Shown here: positions 37,605 to 50,255 of the stretch, one piece after another
How the letters are laid out: every line of letters begins with the position of its first letter
How positions within the stretch are numbered: position 1 is the first letter of the stretch
From: Amphiduros pacificus
Lineage: Eukaryota; Annelida; Polychaeta; Phyllodocida; Hesionidae
Direction: 5' to 3'
Length of the DNA stretch: 64,000 nt
NCBI GenBank assembly: GCA_949316495.1
Contig: OX439003.1
Location: 41,318,725 to 41,382,724, forward strand
Notes under the pieces: generated by a model
Database searches by the model: none
What the model was told of the DNA's origin: nothing
Seen by the model: only the letters and a program-made list of their open reading frames with translations
Program-made: the position numbers and the translations under genes

Positions 37605-38240
37605 ATATGTGGGCATGTGTGTGGGCATGTGTATGGTGGCATGTGTGTGCATGTGTTTGAATGTGTATGAGTATGTGTGTTAGTGTGTGCGCGAGTTATG
37701 TGTGTGCATATGTGTTTGAATGTGCGTGTGAGTATGTGTGAGTATGTGTAGGTATGTGTAAGTATGTGTGAATGTGTGTGAGTGTGTGTGAGTTAGTGTG
37801 AGTATGTGTGAGTATATGTGAGTATGTGTGAGTATGAGTGAGTATGTGTGAGTGTGTGTGAGTTAGTGTGAGTATGTGTGAGTATATGTGAGTGTATGTG
37901 AGTATGTGTGAGTATGTGTGAATGTGTGTGAGTGTGTGTGAGTTATTGTGAGTATGAGTGAGTATGTGTGAGTGTGTGTGAGTATGTGTGAGTATGTGTA
38001 GGTGTGTGTGAGTATGTGTAAGTATTTGTGAGTGTGTGTGAGTATGTGTGAGTATGTGTGAGTAAAAAAGTAAAAAAGCTGAGTAAAGCTGACATTTATA
38101 TACCGCTGATACCAGACAATGTCTGCTCATAGCGGTTGATAGTAACTGGCCAGGATTCGAACCTAGAACCCCTGGATCTCAAGGCGAATACTCTACCAAT
38201 TGAGCTATTGCGGCCAGAGTATGTGTGAGTATGTGGGTGT
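37605..38240. repeat. GT-rich 10-bp tandem array, split by a SINE
   Basis: Units of the type GTGTGAGTAT, with variants GTGTGAGTGT and GTGTAGGTAT, run from about 37605 to 38064 and resume at 38217-38240 beyond an inserted SINE. The long minus-strand frame rich in His-Thr pairs across this region is a repeat artefact. Confidence 0.93.
38065..38216 (-). mobile_element. tRNA-derived SINE inserted in the 10-bp array
   Basis: Read on the minus strand, it starts TGGCCGCAATAGCTCAATTG, with box A (TAGCTCAATTGGTAGAG) and box B (GGTTCGAATCC) at tRNA spacing. A body of about 80 bp and a T-rich tail follow. It is flanked on both sides by GAGTATGTGTGAGTA (38050-38064 and 38217-38231), consistent with a 15-bp target duplication, although the host array itself repeats this word. 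Confidence 0.88.
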
Positions 38241-38504
38241 TATTTTCATTGATGGATCTATGTATGTGCCAATGTTGGGATGTCACTGGGTACAGTTGGC
38301 ACGCTACCACTGCACAATATTCCAGACTTCGAGGAAGAGATCAATTTTCAAAGGCATGTGTATGAAGTGTGGACAGTGTGTCTACTTGTAATGATCTAGC
38401 CCACATTGACAGCTGAGTACACACTGTCATTTGATATGTATATCCCCATATATATTGTCATGATACAATGGCATCAGATACATAGCTCTCTTTTTATACC
38501 TGCA
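38241..38504. other. Intergenic spacer
   Basis: Short unique sequence between two arrays; no feature recognised. Confidence 0.4.
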
Positions 38505-39620
38505 TGGAAAAATTGACACCTCAGATATACAACTCCCTTCACATATCTGCATTGAACAATGGCCTCAGATATACAGCTCCCTTCACATATCTGCATTGAA
38601 CAATGGCCTCAGATATACAGCTCCCTTCACATATCTGCATTGAACAATGGCCTCAGATATACAGCTCCCTTCACATATCTGCATTGAACAATGGCCTCAG
38701 ATATACAGCTCCCTTCACATATCTGCATTGAACAATGGCCTCAGATATACAGCTCCCTTCACATATCTGCATTGAACAATGGCCTCAGATATACAGCTCC
38801 CTTCACATATCTGCATTGAACAATGGCCTCAGATATACAGCTCCCTTCACATATCTGCATTGAACAATGGCCTCAGATATACAGCTCCCTTCACATATCT
38901 GCATTGAACAATGGCCTCAGATATACAGCTCCCTTCACATATCTGCATTGAACAATGGCCTCAGATATACAGCTCCCTTCACATATCTGCATTGAACAAT
39001 GGCCTCAGATATACAGCTCCCTTCACATATCTGCATTGAACAATGGCCTCAGATATACAGCTCCCTTCACATATCTGCATTGAACAATGGCCTCAGATAT
39101 ACAGCTCCCTTCACATATCTGCATTGAACAATGGCCTCAGATATACAGCTCCCTTCACATATCTGCATTGAACAATGGCCTCAGATATACAGCTCCCTTC
39201 ACATATCTGCATTGAACAATGGCCTCAGATATACAGCTCCCTTCGCATATCTGCATTGAACAATGGCCTCAGATATACAGCTCCCTTTACATATCTGCAT
39301 TGAACAATGGCCTCAGATATACAGCTCCCTTCACATATCTGCATTGAACAATGGCCTCAGATATACAGCTCCCTTCACATATCTGCATTGAACAATGGCC
39401 TCAGATATACAGCTCCCTTTACATATCTGCATTGAACAATGGCCTCAGATATACAGCTCCCTTTACATATCTGCATTGAACAGTGGCCTCAGATATACAG
39501 CTCCCTTTTATATTTGCATAGAACAATGGCCTCAGATATACAGCTCCCTTTACATATCTGCACTGAACAATGGCCTCAGATATACAGCTCATAGACCAAT
39601 GGCCTCATATATACATCCCC
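38505..39620. repeat. 44-bp minisatellite, highly homogeneous, about 25 units
   Basis: The period is 44 bp, with unit CTCAGATATACAGCTCCCTT followed by CACATATCTGCATTGAACAATGGC. From about 38550 to 39240 the units are identical as printed. Variants appear only near both ends (CTTCGCATAT, CTTTACATAT, then diverged units after 39480). Edge decay with a uniform centre indicates recent homogenisation by unequal exchange. Confidence 0.97.
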
Positions 39621-40980
39621 CACCCGACCCATGATGCAATGTTCTTACGACACAGAGAAGGTGACTTCGAACCTGACCTATGATGGAGTGGTCCTAGCGT
39701 TGGGGAGAATGATTTTTCATTATTTCATGGAGGATGATGACCCACTGTGGCCTATATATAGAGATAATATCAGTTAAGGAGAGGTTTGCATGTCATCTGG
39801 TGTGAGATCTGGCACCTACCAGAAGGCCTTACATCATGAAACATGTAATATCATGCTCCACTTCATAACAAACACTGAGAGCAAGTTGCCACCGTTTTAT
39901 TTAAGTTAAAATAAACTGTATGCATTTGCTTTTGATGGATTATAAAAAATGAGCATATCCCATTGTCACCATTGCATAGAAGATTTATTTGTGGTCCCCA
40001 AAGGGCATGAATGAGTTTATGTAATTCTGGGGGAAGCATTTCTATTCATATGACCGCATAAACAAGATTAAATGGTAATCATCACAGAAACCAAACAAAT
40101 TAAATATAAATACGTAGTAATATATTTTCTCTGGGCATTTTATACTGGAAATTAGAGAACTGCCATATGAATATTTACAATCATAATTTTCCAATTTGAA
40201 ACCATCATAATATTTATTTTGGCCATGATTTTGTTTCGATTAGTTTCATTTAGATTTGTTTCATATATTTCAATGACATATAGGCATATTAACAAGTCTG
40301 TTTATTGCTGAAATAAGATTGACATGTGGTGATATCTTACGTTTCTCCCAAAATTGAAATGGTTTGTAAATATTATTGAATTGTATCCTAATTTAATTAT
40401 TGTGCGTGCTAATAGACGCAAATAAATACTCATTTGAGGAGCGGGAGTAAACACGATGTTTATTGTTTATTCAATCCTACGTGTAAAATGAGAGTGTTTT
40501 CCTCCAATCTGGGGTCATTAAGAGGGCAATGCATGAGTGTGGCTGAGCGCCAAGCGGCCTTTTTTTTGTGAAGATATCATATTCCTCAATTAACGGTGAG
40601 CAAGTGAGGCTTTGGAGTCACGTGAAAAAGCGTCGAATTTCTAAATTGTTAATATTGCTGACAGTCAGACTGGGCAAGTGGTGGAGGGTGGGGATGAGTG
40701 CTATTTGTCGTTGACTTGGACTGCTATATTTATACGGATATATTTAATGTTCACGCCGTCTCACTGGTAAATGCTCAAGGTTAGCCTCCTGGTCAACTTA
40801 CTCGAAATCTAAAATAAATCCATGATTTAATCTTGAAAATGTCAGCTTTGTTTCAATTAACACTCTTTGACACACCACTTCAAGATTTCTCTGATCATTT
40901 CCTGGGAATCTTCGTCATATTACCATGATTATGTGTTTAACTCATTCTGTATAACCGTTTAAATCAACCTGTGTATTGGT
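39621..40980. other. Intergenic, with a complex island at about 40480-40790
   Basis: No gene. The island is less AT-rich and free of repeats, so it may be conserved non-coding sequence, but I found no decisive motif arrangement. Confidence 0.35.
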
Positions 40981-40989
40981 TGCGGAGAT

Positions 40990-41118
40990 ATGACAAAAAT
41001 ACAAATGTCAAAATTGTAAATGACAAAAATGCAAATGAAAAAAATGCAAATGACAAAAATACAAATGACAAAAATGTAATTGAAGAATATACAAATGACA
41101 AAATGCAAATGATAGAAA
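40990..41118. repeat. Imperfect 15-bp A-rich tandem repeat
   Basis: AAATGACAAAAATAC-type units recur about eight times with substitutions. Confidence 0.8.
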
Positions 41119-41346
41119 TGGAGAGTTGTTTCTTTACAAAAAAAAACTCACATTTCATTGAAAATGGCTTTCAGGGCTTGTATTTGGCACAGACATATTC
41201 ATATAATTATTAAAGTGGATCCATTCTCAGGTCGTAATTGACAAAAGTGTTTACATCGTGAAATATACCCATCATATGAAACGTGCTTTTTTACGTGAGA
41301 GAAGCGATTGAATTAATGATTTTTTTGCCTACATTATTTAAGACTA

Positions 41347-41799
41347 CAGTGACCGGCAGCCAAATCCGGACATTTTCATGTTTTTCACTCCTGATTTTCA
41401 CAAAACCCTTCAAAACATTGTAAAATCTGCTCACATCAATAGAAGATCGTATACTTTAAAGGCATGTGAAGTAAAAATGATCTCCTTTCAATATTTACAG
41501 AATTATCAGGAAATTCACGCATTCTGCAAACCTGCAGATTGTCCGAGTTTCCATTGAGTTATACGGTGATCTTGGTCACGTCACCACTTCTGACGTCATT
41601 TGACAGTGACACACTCACTCATGCCGTGAAAACAAATAAACACTTTTAACGTTTTGAAAAGCAGTGGGATTACAAGAAAACATGTGAGAGACAATATTCA
41701 ACTTAATTGCAATTACTACAGATCAGTTTTACTCGATATTTGACTGAGTTAAAAATGTCCGAGTTTAATCTGCCGGTTTCGGACAGTTGCCGGTCACTG
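41347..41799. mobile_element. Tc1/mariner-type MITE, 453 bp
   Basis: The left end CAGTGACCGGCA is the exact reverse complement of the right end TGCCGGTCACTG. Weaker inverted similarity continues inside (TCCGGACATTTT on the left; AAATGTCCGAG on the right). It is flanked by TA on both sides (41345-41346 and 41800-41801), as expected for Tc1/mariner insertion. There is no transposase frame inside, so it is non-autonomous. Confidence 0.88.
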
Positions 41800-42029
41800 T
41801 AACTGACTAGAGATAGGGGACGTGGAAGAGCAAATGGACGGTAAAAGTTCATTTGGATATTGAAATTAATTGTGAAATCCACGGAAATAGGAGTTTCATT
41901 TTCAGGGTCATTAAAATATCACTCCAAGGAGAATTTTTCATAAAAATAGGCTACTGATATCCATGTGCACATTCAGTCATGAAAACCGTTATAGACATAT
42001 TAATATATGTCTTATCTTTTATGGATAAA

Positions 42030-42260
42030 CTACAAGAATATCAACAGCCCTTGAAGCTATTGATCATAAAATACTAGTGAAGAGATTAATGTTTGGTTCG
42101 CTGTGACAGATTATGTCCTAAAATATATATTTTAAATTCTACAACTCAAAATGTAACAATAGAGAGAAAAACAATATTCTGCAGGGTTCTGGGCAAGGCG
42201 CAATTCTTCCCACCAAGATAACAATGATATGTTCGTCCTTACTAAAAAGATCAAAATTAT
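42030..42260 (+). pseudogene. Possible LINE reverse-transcriptase scrap
   Basis: Plus-strand pieces read STALEAIDHKILVKRL, close to the usual AFDTIDHSILLKRL block, then about 115 bp on NILQGSGQGAIL, close to GVPQGSILGP. They are in the expected order but broken and short. No YADD box was found. It could be a second, older CR1/L2-like fragment, or chance. Confidence 0.35.
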
Positions 42261-42649
42261 AAGCTTTCTGATATTTATGTTCATATGAATGTCATTGATC
42301 TGTACAGTAGTCTGGATCTCTTAAATAAGAATGAAATAGATTTATCAGGAGGTGGAAAGCTGTAAAGAGGAGATTAACACATTTCAGAAGACCTGACCAT
42401 TTTATCGGTAGGCCTTCTTTTCAGTTCCCAATTCGAAATAAATCTGTTCATAACAATTGTCCTCAGTATTTGCAATAAACAGTAATATTATCACCAATAG
42501 AGGGAGCTGCTGAAATGTAGTGGGCGTGCACAATATCAAAGAGCAGTTTGAAATAATCTCAGATGTTATACTATACCATGTATATCAAATATGTTGAAGT
42601 AGATACCTAATAGAAACTGATAAAATAGAAACTTATCCATTGTAATAAC
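42261..42649. other. AT-rich intergenic
   Basis: Nothing recognised. Confidence 0.4.
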
Positions 42650-42780
42650 CAATCAATGGGTTCCAATCAATGGGTTCCAATCAATGGGTTCCAATCAATG
42701 GGTTCCAATCAAGGGGTTCCAATCAAGAGGTTCCAATCAAGGGGTTCCAATCAAGGGGTTCCAATCAAGGGGTTCCAATG
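42650..42780. repeat. 15-bp tandem repeat, about 9 units
   Basis: Units GGTTCCAATCAATGG (left part) and GGTTCCAATCAAGGG (right part) are almost perfect. The two subtypes are cleanly segregated, implying two successive local expansions. Confidence 0.95.
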
Positions 42781-44085
42781 TGTTTGATTATAATTTTTGC
42801 ATGGCGGATATCCTCATTTAGTAAGAGATGTCTCACTTCCAAAAGTCTATCTTTGATTTTGTCCTTTATTAAAATCACCTCACGTAGCAAACTTCGAGTA
42901 TCATCATCTTCCCCCTCAAAGTTTTATCTTTCAGGATGAGATGGAAGAAATACTTTAAAATCAGTAGAAATGGAAATTGAATATTCATATTGACAGATAA
43001 CTGAGATTAGATAAATGCATATATTTATAATATATATAATTATTACTATCCTTTTTCCATAACGGGCACCGATCTTAAACTTATTTTTCCACAGTTTGTT
43101 TTGAATACATAGATTGTCCCTTTGCAGCGGAGACCAATTAGATTGTCAAGATAACTAGATTCGATGTTCAGAGAAATTATGGAATTCCAAAGAGTTAAAC
43201 AATGTTGCTTATTCTGCACATTGTGAAAGCATGAGGAAGTGCAGAGAACAGCAAAGAACTGTGTTAAGTGCTGTAATAAATCCTTTGTGTATTTAACCTT
43301 GTTTGTGGTGATATGCACCTAATAAATGATGGGCTAATCTTGAACAGACAAGTGTTGAGTACCTGCTCACCCCTAACAGCCCACGTGTGAGATATGCCTC
43401 CTGCTACACACAGGCAAGGATCAACCAGTGCAAACACTTTGAAAGTGAGCAGCCTATGCTGACGCTCACCAGAAGGCCCGGATATACGGCTCAGGCCTTA
43501 TGCGGCATCATAAAGGCTACATGAACCAATCCCCACTAGGGCTTTGTGGTGGTAAAATGCGTGCAATAGGACACCCACTGCACATTATTTCGTGCCCTCT
43601 TCTAACCAATGTGTTCCTCTTAAGGTAATCGTTATGTCAATAGGATGATTGAACTGTCATAACTATCTGTCCCTTTGTGCTTCACAGTAAAGTATAATTG
43701 TTATGTGATATGCTTTAAATGGGAAAAAGGTGTAATTACCTTTTCAGGAAAAATAAAGATCAGAAATATTATAATAATTTATTGGTATTTAAACAACGTG
43801 AATTGATTCATATGTAACGCCAATGGGTCTCAATATTTGGGCTAAAATGTCAAATCAGGCTCCACTCCAATGTATTGTCATCCATTCCAATGTATCGTAT
43901 TTTGTAATTCTTGAAAATTGTGGGGCAAATGCGTGGGTACTGTCTGATAAATTACCAAGCCATGCATTAGCAGATGTTCAAGTATCCATCCTGAGCTGAA
44001 AGAATATACAGAGTAGGTTTAAAGCAAAGCGCAGAGTTGGTTTGAGATATATCCACGTTTTCACTCTGATAAGTTGACATAGGAG
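42781..44085. other. Intergenic, nothing assigned
   Basis: A complex, less AT-rich stretch at about 43330-43620 has the look of an unclassified repeat or non-coding element, but I could not match it to anything else in the window. Confidence 0.35.
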
Positions 44086-44870
44086 CAATGAGTGAGTATA
44101 CAGGATACGTTTAGCTGTTCAGAGATATTAGGGGTGTAGGATACATGTATTCGTACAATGAGTAGGACAGATCCAGGTTAACCATATCTGAACTGAGTAG
44201 GTGTCAAGTAGAGCAGATGTAGATTAATCATATCTGCACTTAGTAAGTTTGAAGTACAAAAGTTGAAGGTTAACCTCATCAGCATTGCGTTGGTTTGATG
44301 TAGGACAGGTGTAGGTTAACCATATCTGCATTGAGTGGGTTTGAAGTAGGACAGATGTAGGTTAACCATATCTGCACTGAGTAGGTTTGAATTGGAACAG
44401 ATGTAGGTTAACCATAACTGCACTGAGTAGGTTTGAATTAGAACAGGTGTAGGTTAACCTCATCAGCATTGAGTGGGTTTGAAGTAGGACAGATGTAGGT
44501 TAACCATATCTGCACTCAGTTGGTTTGAATAAGAACAGGTGTAGGTTAACCATATCTGCACTGAGTAGGTTTGAATTGGAACAGGTGTAGGTTAACCATA
44601 TCTGCACTCAGTTGGTTTGAATTAGAACAGGTGTAGGTTAACCATATCTGCACTGAGTAGGTTTGAATTGGAACAGATGTAGGTTAACCATATTGCACTG
44701 AGTAGGTTTGAATTGGAACAGATGTAGGTTAACCATATCTGCACTGAGTAGGTTTGAGGTAGAACAGGTGTAGGTTAACCATATCTGCACTGAGTAGGTT
44801 TGATGTAGGGCAGATGTAGGTAAACCATATCTGCATTGAGTAGGTTTGATGTAGGACAAGGCGGGTGTCA
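44086..44870. repeat. 46-bp minisatellite, about 17 units
   Basis: The period is about 46 bp, around GTAGGTTAACCATATCTGCA followed by CTGAGTAGGTTTGAATTGGAACAG. The left third is diverged and the centre more uniform. Confidence 0.93.
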
Positions 44871-46655
44871 AGTACATGGGTTGTTGCTCCTGGAATGAAG
44901 TCACTTAGTGCAGGCAATGAGATATAGATTTTTGCAGACAACAGATCCCTCGGGATGATGTCAGACAGTGCAATCAGTTAACCCGAGGATCACTCCTATC
45001 AGAAATTAGCTAACAAGTGTTCAAGACATGTGAGCAGATAAAACATGAGAGAGAGGAAAAAGCAGATTGCGAAGGTCTACAAGCGGCTTTATTTTCTGAT
45101 GTGTGAAATGGGAACATGGGTTGTCAAGTGCAGACCTTGATAAGCATGGGAAAATGTCAATGATATCGAAGTTTTATTTATTCCCATTCTTCTATATCAG
45201 TAATTCAACACTAATGTATCAGACATTTGTTATTTAAACATTGGTGTGGAGTAAAAGGTATTGTGTTTGGTTTTATGGCATAACACAGGCTTTGTTTTTT
45301 CCTGTAGAGTGTGAACTCTTGCTCACCTCTGCACTTTTCTTGGCATCCAAACATTGAGCCTGTCCCCATTTGTTTGATATCATTTAAGCAAGATTCGCTG
45401 GATTACTTTTGCACCCTTTGTAAGTGTTAAGATGTCTATATATTAGCACCTGACAGCATCCAGGGGTGGGGACGGGGTAATAAGGTGCACCTATCTCTTT
45501 GTGCAAAATAAGACTACATTCCCTGGCTTAGTTGCATTTTATCACTTGTAAAGGATTGGTAGAAGAGAACTGCACCAGAAATGTTAATGTGAACAGGCCA
45601 AAAAAGACAAAGGTCTTTGCTCTGTACTATAGTATGCCCAGTTCAACGATCAGGAGAGACTAAGAAGATTGATATGTCAGGGTATTCAGTCTGAAGAATA
45701 TTCTCTATTCATGAAGAAACTCGCTCATTTCTTGATACTTTTAAGACGTACTAGATATATTTGGATGTTTTCACATGTTCAGCAAGTGTTACATAGCTCT
45801 TGACTTGTTGCATTTCTCATTGTCAATCAGGATGATTCATGACATTCATGATCATGGCATTTATTGCTTGTTGCAATCTAACTGCCATAACTCATTGACT
45901 GAGTTAGAAATAATGGAAACATGTCGCACAACACAGACCAGCACAGAACTAATACCTATAATTAACTTAAGGTTGGTGGTACAATACAAATCATTTACAG
46001 TTAATAGTCTGGCAGACAGATGTATTCACCACGTGAAGCTTACTTGCTTATGCTATCTCTCATATCTCTCAAAATGTGATTTAAAAGAGTTTATTGGTCT
46101 TGACTTATTAGTCACCAAGGGAAATCCCTTGTAGTAACTGGTGACTTGGTCATTGCCTCTATCAGATGAGTTCTTGGTCATTGAGCATGATTTATACTTT
46201 TCTCCCTGTTATATATTTGATTCATGTTAGATTAAAACCTTAAATCGCCCTTAATGATTTTACAATTTAATCAGTTGAAAATATTACCAAAATGATTTTG
46301 AAGGTTTCACCACTTCAGGGATCTTAAGACGATAGGAACATTATTCAGGTTCTCTTTCTAGGCAACAAAGTACTAGGTGAACTACTGTGTTATGTCCAGG
46401 CCTCATATACTGCACAGTTATTTCCCTTTCTGCAACTCTGGTGTTTTTCCAGGGATAACTCACTCTTAGCGGTGCAAGTCTGAGCAGATCTGAGTGAGCA
46501 GGTCTGAGTAGATAAAATTCCTCTTACAGAGCAGGTCATGGTCCCATTAGTGCCTAATATTTGAGTGCAGTATCAGAAACTTCACTCTCGATCGCAAACT
46601 ATTCTGAATCAACAAACATTGCCATTTTTGTTGCGTTACCCACTACTTTATTCAA
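44871..46655. other. Intergenic
   Basis: The longest frame (45775-46134, 119 codons, plus) has no recognisable domain or exon context and is not called. Confidence 0.4.
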
Positions 46656-46890
46656 CTGAATATGAATTTTCAAATGTCACTATTTTTTCAAGTGTATTCA
46701 ATTATTCAAATTCTTTCAATTTTCAAAGTGTTTTCCATTTTTCAAATGTTTTTATTTTTTCAAATGTTTTTAATTTGTCCTATGTATGTAGCATTTCAAA
46801 TGTATTTAAAGAGAAATGTACATATTATTTTCCAAATATTTGTATTTTTCAAATATAAATCTTCAAAAGTGTAAATTTTTTCAAATGAAC
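46656..46890. repeat. Degenerate T-rich simple repeat
   Basis: TTTTCAAATGT-like words recur at about 12-20-bp spacing. The long frames encoding phenylalanine- and serine-rich peptides arise from this repeat. Confidence 0.7.
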
Positions 46891-47084
46891 ACGTATAGAT
46901 CTTCTATTGTAAGTTGTTTAATGTATGTAAAACAATAATAATAAAACACATTATAGATCATATTATGCAATTTTAAACCATACCGAATGACTATACCTTT
47001 CAGTAATCTTACTCTGGGGAAATATACCAGTACATGCCAACTCATGACATCTTATTTCCATAAGATAAAATACCTAAATTTAAA

Positions 47085-47265
47085 GGAAAGAAAGTCTTTG
47101 GTATGGAACCAATGTGGGAGATTAAAATGATGAATAGAGAATTTACTGGCGAATGCGTATTCACATATTGTGTTCATTTGTAATAACTGTAGTCAAGCTG
47201 TAAAGTCCTGAAGAGGTAGCGGCGCTAAGTTGGCCTGATATTAATTTAGGGGCCTTAAACACAAA
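47085..47265 (+). repeat. Dispersed unnamed repeat, copy 2
   Basis: The core GTAGTCAAGCTGTAAAGTCC lies at 47189-47208, with an upstream GCGAATGCGTATTCACATAT block, a TTTGGTATGGAACC lead-in and a downstream GGCGCTAAGTTGGC. It shares its lead-in with copy 1 (4.1 kb) and its downstream part with copy 3 (59.7 kb), which helps define the element ends. Confidence 0.65.
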
Positions 47266-49569
47266 GTGTGCCAAGGAGTTTTAGTAATATGTGAACCCAG
47301 CAGTCAATAATGCAAAGGAATGCACATGCATGCCATGGCACCAGTTTTTAACTACACGGTATTCTCATCAAGGGAAAGGTATGATTGGTGTATCACTTAG
47401 CTGCCATCCGTTTTTAGAGCCCGCTTACACACATCCATTTGTTCAAATATGCCCTGCATCCTTTATCCAAATGTATAAATTGTAATAAATGAGTTAACTG
47501 TATTATAAATAATTTAATTGGTGATTAATGAGTCAGTACTGGAATAATCACGTAGTGAAATCCTGCAGGGTTAGGCCCAAATCTGATGAGAACAAAACCT
47601 ATCAGACTTCAAAGTGTTCTGCAGTATTGGATTCGATTAACTCAGCAGCATGTGACATGGTGACGTCAGATATGATAATCCTTACTCATATCTGACATCA
47701 GCCCTGGATTTAGAGTATACTTATTAGCCGATAGCATGTCATTGGGCAGTGCCACGTTCACTCATTGCAGCCAGCAGAAATATCCATGGCTCACGATATC
47801 CATACCAATACCAAATAAAGGGCAATTGTCCAGTCAAATTCTCTACATTATACCTTACAAAACACTGTTTCCATAATGATATATTATTTTCCTTAATCAT
47901 TTTGACCTAAATAGATTATTAGTGTTTTTCTTCACAGATAACTTGTTTATAAATAAGTTATCCCATACCATGTAATGGTTTGGTTGCCCCCCGCTCTTCT
48001 TTGAGCTTGTATTCCTTGGCTTCTATCATTTTGTACTCAATGACCTCTCACGAGTGTTCACTTCCAAGAACGAATATGAAGCTATAGTAAAGTTTGATAA
48101 AAACACCATCATTAGCGTCTGTCATTAAACTGCACGACAAATGACACTCATTTGAGACATGATAGCGTATCCAATAACACTACTGCCTTCATAAGAGCGT
48201 ACTCAATGCGTGGCAATAACACATCTTGTATGCACATTTTTTAAGAATATTTTTTGAGATTCTAAACCATAGCAATTTGTCGATTTCTCAAAAAGACTAG
48301 ATGAGAAGGAATTGTTTGATATATCGAATCAGGCTCAAAATAGTAAAACCAGCGAGAGCATATCTTGTAAAGTAATCAATTCTATAATTAGACATCCAAT
48401 TTGTCACCCACAGCTAGACAATAAGTGTGAGATATGGGTTAGTGACAAGGAGACTGTCATGTGTTGCTATAGAAGTCTTTTGAATAATACAGCTTTCTAC
48501 ATTTCAACTTTCCACTAACGCCAGACTTTATTGTGAAGATTCTTGTTAGTTATTTTACTCGTCCGGATCCTTAGAAGGTCCCCAATTGCGCTTGTTTGAA
48601 TAATTCATGAAGATTTTGATATATATATGCTTGATGTCGAGGGGACCAAGGCCATCTTCCATGATTTAGTACCACGTGTCCTTACATGAGCAGGTTCTGA
48701 CTTCAGCGACGCCAATCCCTGGTGAGAAATTCAAGGTCTCATGTTCTGAATCTGGGCAAAGGTCATAAAACTTCTCGACACGAGGTCAGGCGTAACTAAT
48801 ATGGTCATATGAACAAACTTTGGTAATTTTATTATCTGAATGTACACTAGGACCGGGAAGCACACCTTGCAAGGAACACCACTGAACATACAGTTTTGTT
48901 GTACTTATTGCGTACAGTATTAGAGTAAGGGCATTTAACCTTGTGACAATATATTGTAGGTAGGCACGTCTCACACTTGCCAGAAAGTGCACAGTGCTCT
49001 CTTGTAATGTTCATCCATTGTTTGATAAACACTTACATATATGTACATGCATGGTGTCACGTAGAAAATAATCTTATAGATTTGTCAAACACATTTATTT
49101 TGTCCATATCAAGACGGGGTACATTTGGGTGATCCCTAAATATCATGAGCAATAAATGCACATACACAATAGATGACCTTGGCCTTGGTGATGTTGTAGC
49201 CTTATTTGGACGACACATGGTCTTTCCTGCACAGCCCAGGCAGAGTGCCAGGGTCCACCGAGTGCCCTCCGCCTCATTCAGACATGAAGCCGTCAGCAGG
49301 CATTTCATGCCATTCAGTCCCACCTCGATAACCATGATAATACTGCCATCAAGTACTTACTCTCTGAAATGTCAACCAACAACCAACAACTCTACACCAG
49401 AAAATAATAGAAAATGACCGCTATACAGTTATTGATATGGTGCATTTCACATATTGCAAGTTATTCATTGTTGACTGTGACCTTAATGTCGCGTTACAGG
49501 CGGGTTAGATGAATGCATCACTGACCATCTTACCCCATTAAAATAGCCACATTCCTGTAGCCCTTTACA
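47266..49569. other. Intergenic
   Basis: No supported gene. A complex segment at about 49150-49340 is open on both strands but has no splice-bounded exon or recognisable protein. Confidence 0.35.
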
Positions 49570-50255
49570 CTGGTCATATTACTGAACATTAATACTGTCC
49601 ACTTGCTGGTTACATACCATCTACTGGTCATATTACTAACCCCCATTGGCCATATTACTGACCACTTGCTGGTCACATTACTGACCACTTGCTGGTCTTA
49701 TTACTGACCACTTGCTGGTCATATTACTGACCACTCGCTGGTCATATCACTGACCACTTGCTGGTCATATTACTGACCACTTGCTGGCCATATCACTGAC
49801 CACTTGCTGGATATATTACTGACCACTTGCTGGTCATATTACTGACCACTCGCTGGTCATATCACTGACCACTTGCTGGGCATATCACTGACCACTTGCT
49901 GGTCATATTACTGACCACTTGCTGGATATATTACTGACCACTTGCTGGTCATATCACTGACCACTTGCTGGTCATATTACTGACCACTCGCTGGGCATAT
50001 CACTGACCACTTGCTGGCCATATTACTGACCACTTGCTGGTCATATTACTGACCACTTGCTGGTCATATTACTGACCACGTGCTGGCCATATCACTGACC
50101 ACTCGCTGGCCATATTACTGACCACTTGCTGGCCATATTACTGACCACTTGCTGGTCTTATTACTGACCAATTGCTGGTCATATCACTGACCACTTGCTG
50201 GTCATATTACTGACCACTTGCTGGATATATTACTGACCATTTGCTGACCACTTTC
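49570..50255. repeat. 23-bp minisatellite with higher-order structure, about 29 units
   Basis: The unit is CTGGTCATATTACTGACCAC plus TTG (23 bp). The variant ACTCGCTGG occurs at about 49734, 49849, 49987 and 50102, spacings of 115, 138 and 115 bp (5, 6 and 5 units), so blocks of several units were copied together. GGTCA and TGACC inside each unit make it partly self-complementary. Confidence 0.95.

Noticed and set aside
37696-38130. 144-codon minus-strand frame rich in His-Thr
   Set aside because: Direct translation of the GT-rich 10-bp array; it runs into the SINE and has no coding features.
38140-38216. A genuine tRNA gene
   Set aside because: Boxes A and B are tRNA-like, but the acceptor arms do not pair over seven bases and a SINE body and tail follow, so it is a tRNA-derived SINE.
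43046-43318. 90-codon minus-strand frame
   Set aside because: No recognisable family and no splice-bounded neighbours.
45775-46134. 119-codon plus-strand frame
   Set aside because: Composition is ordinary but no domain or exon boundaries fit, and nothing nearby supports a gene.
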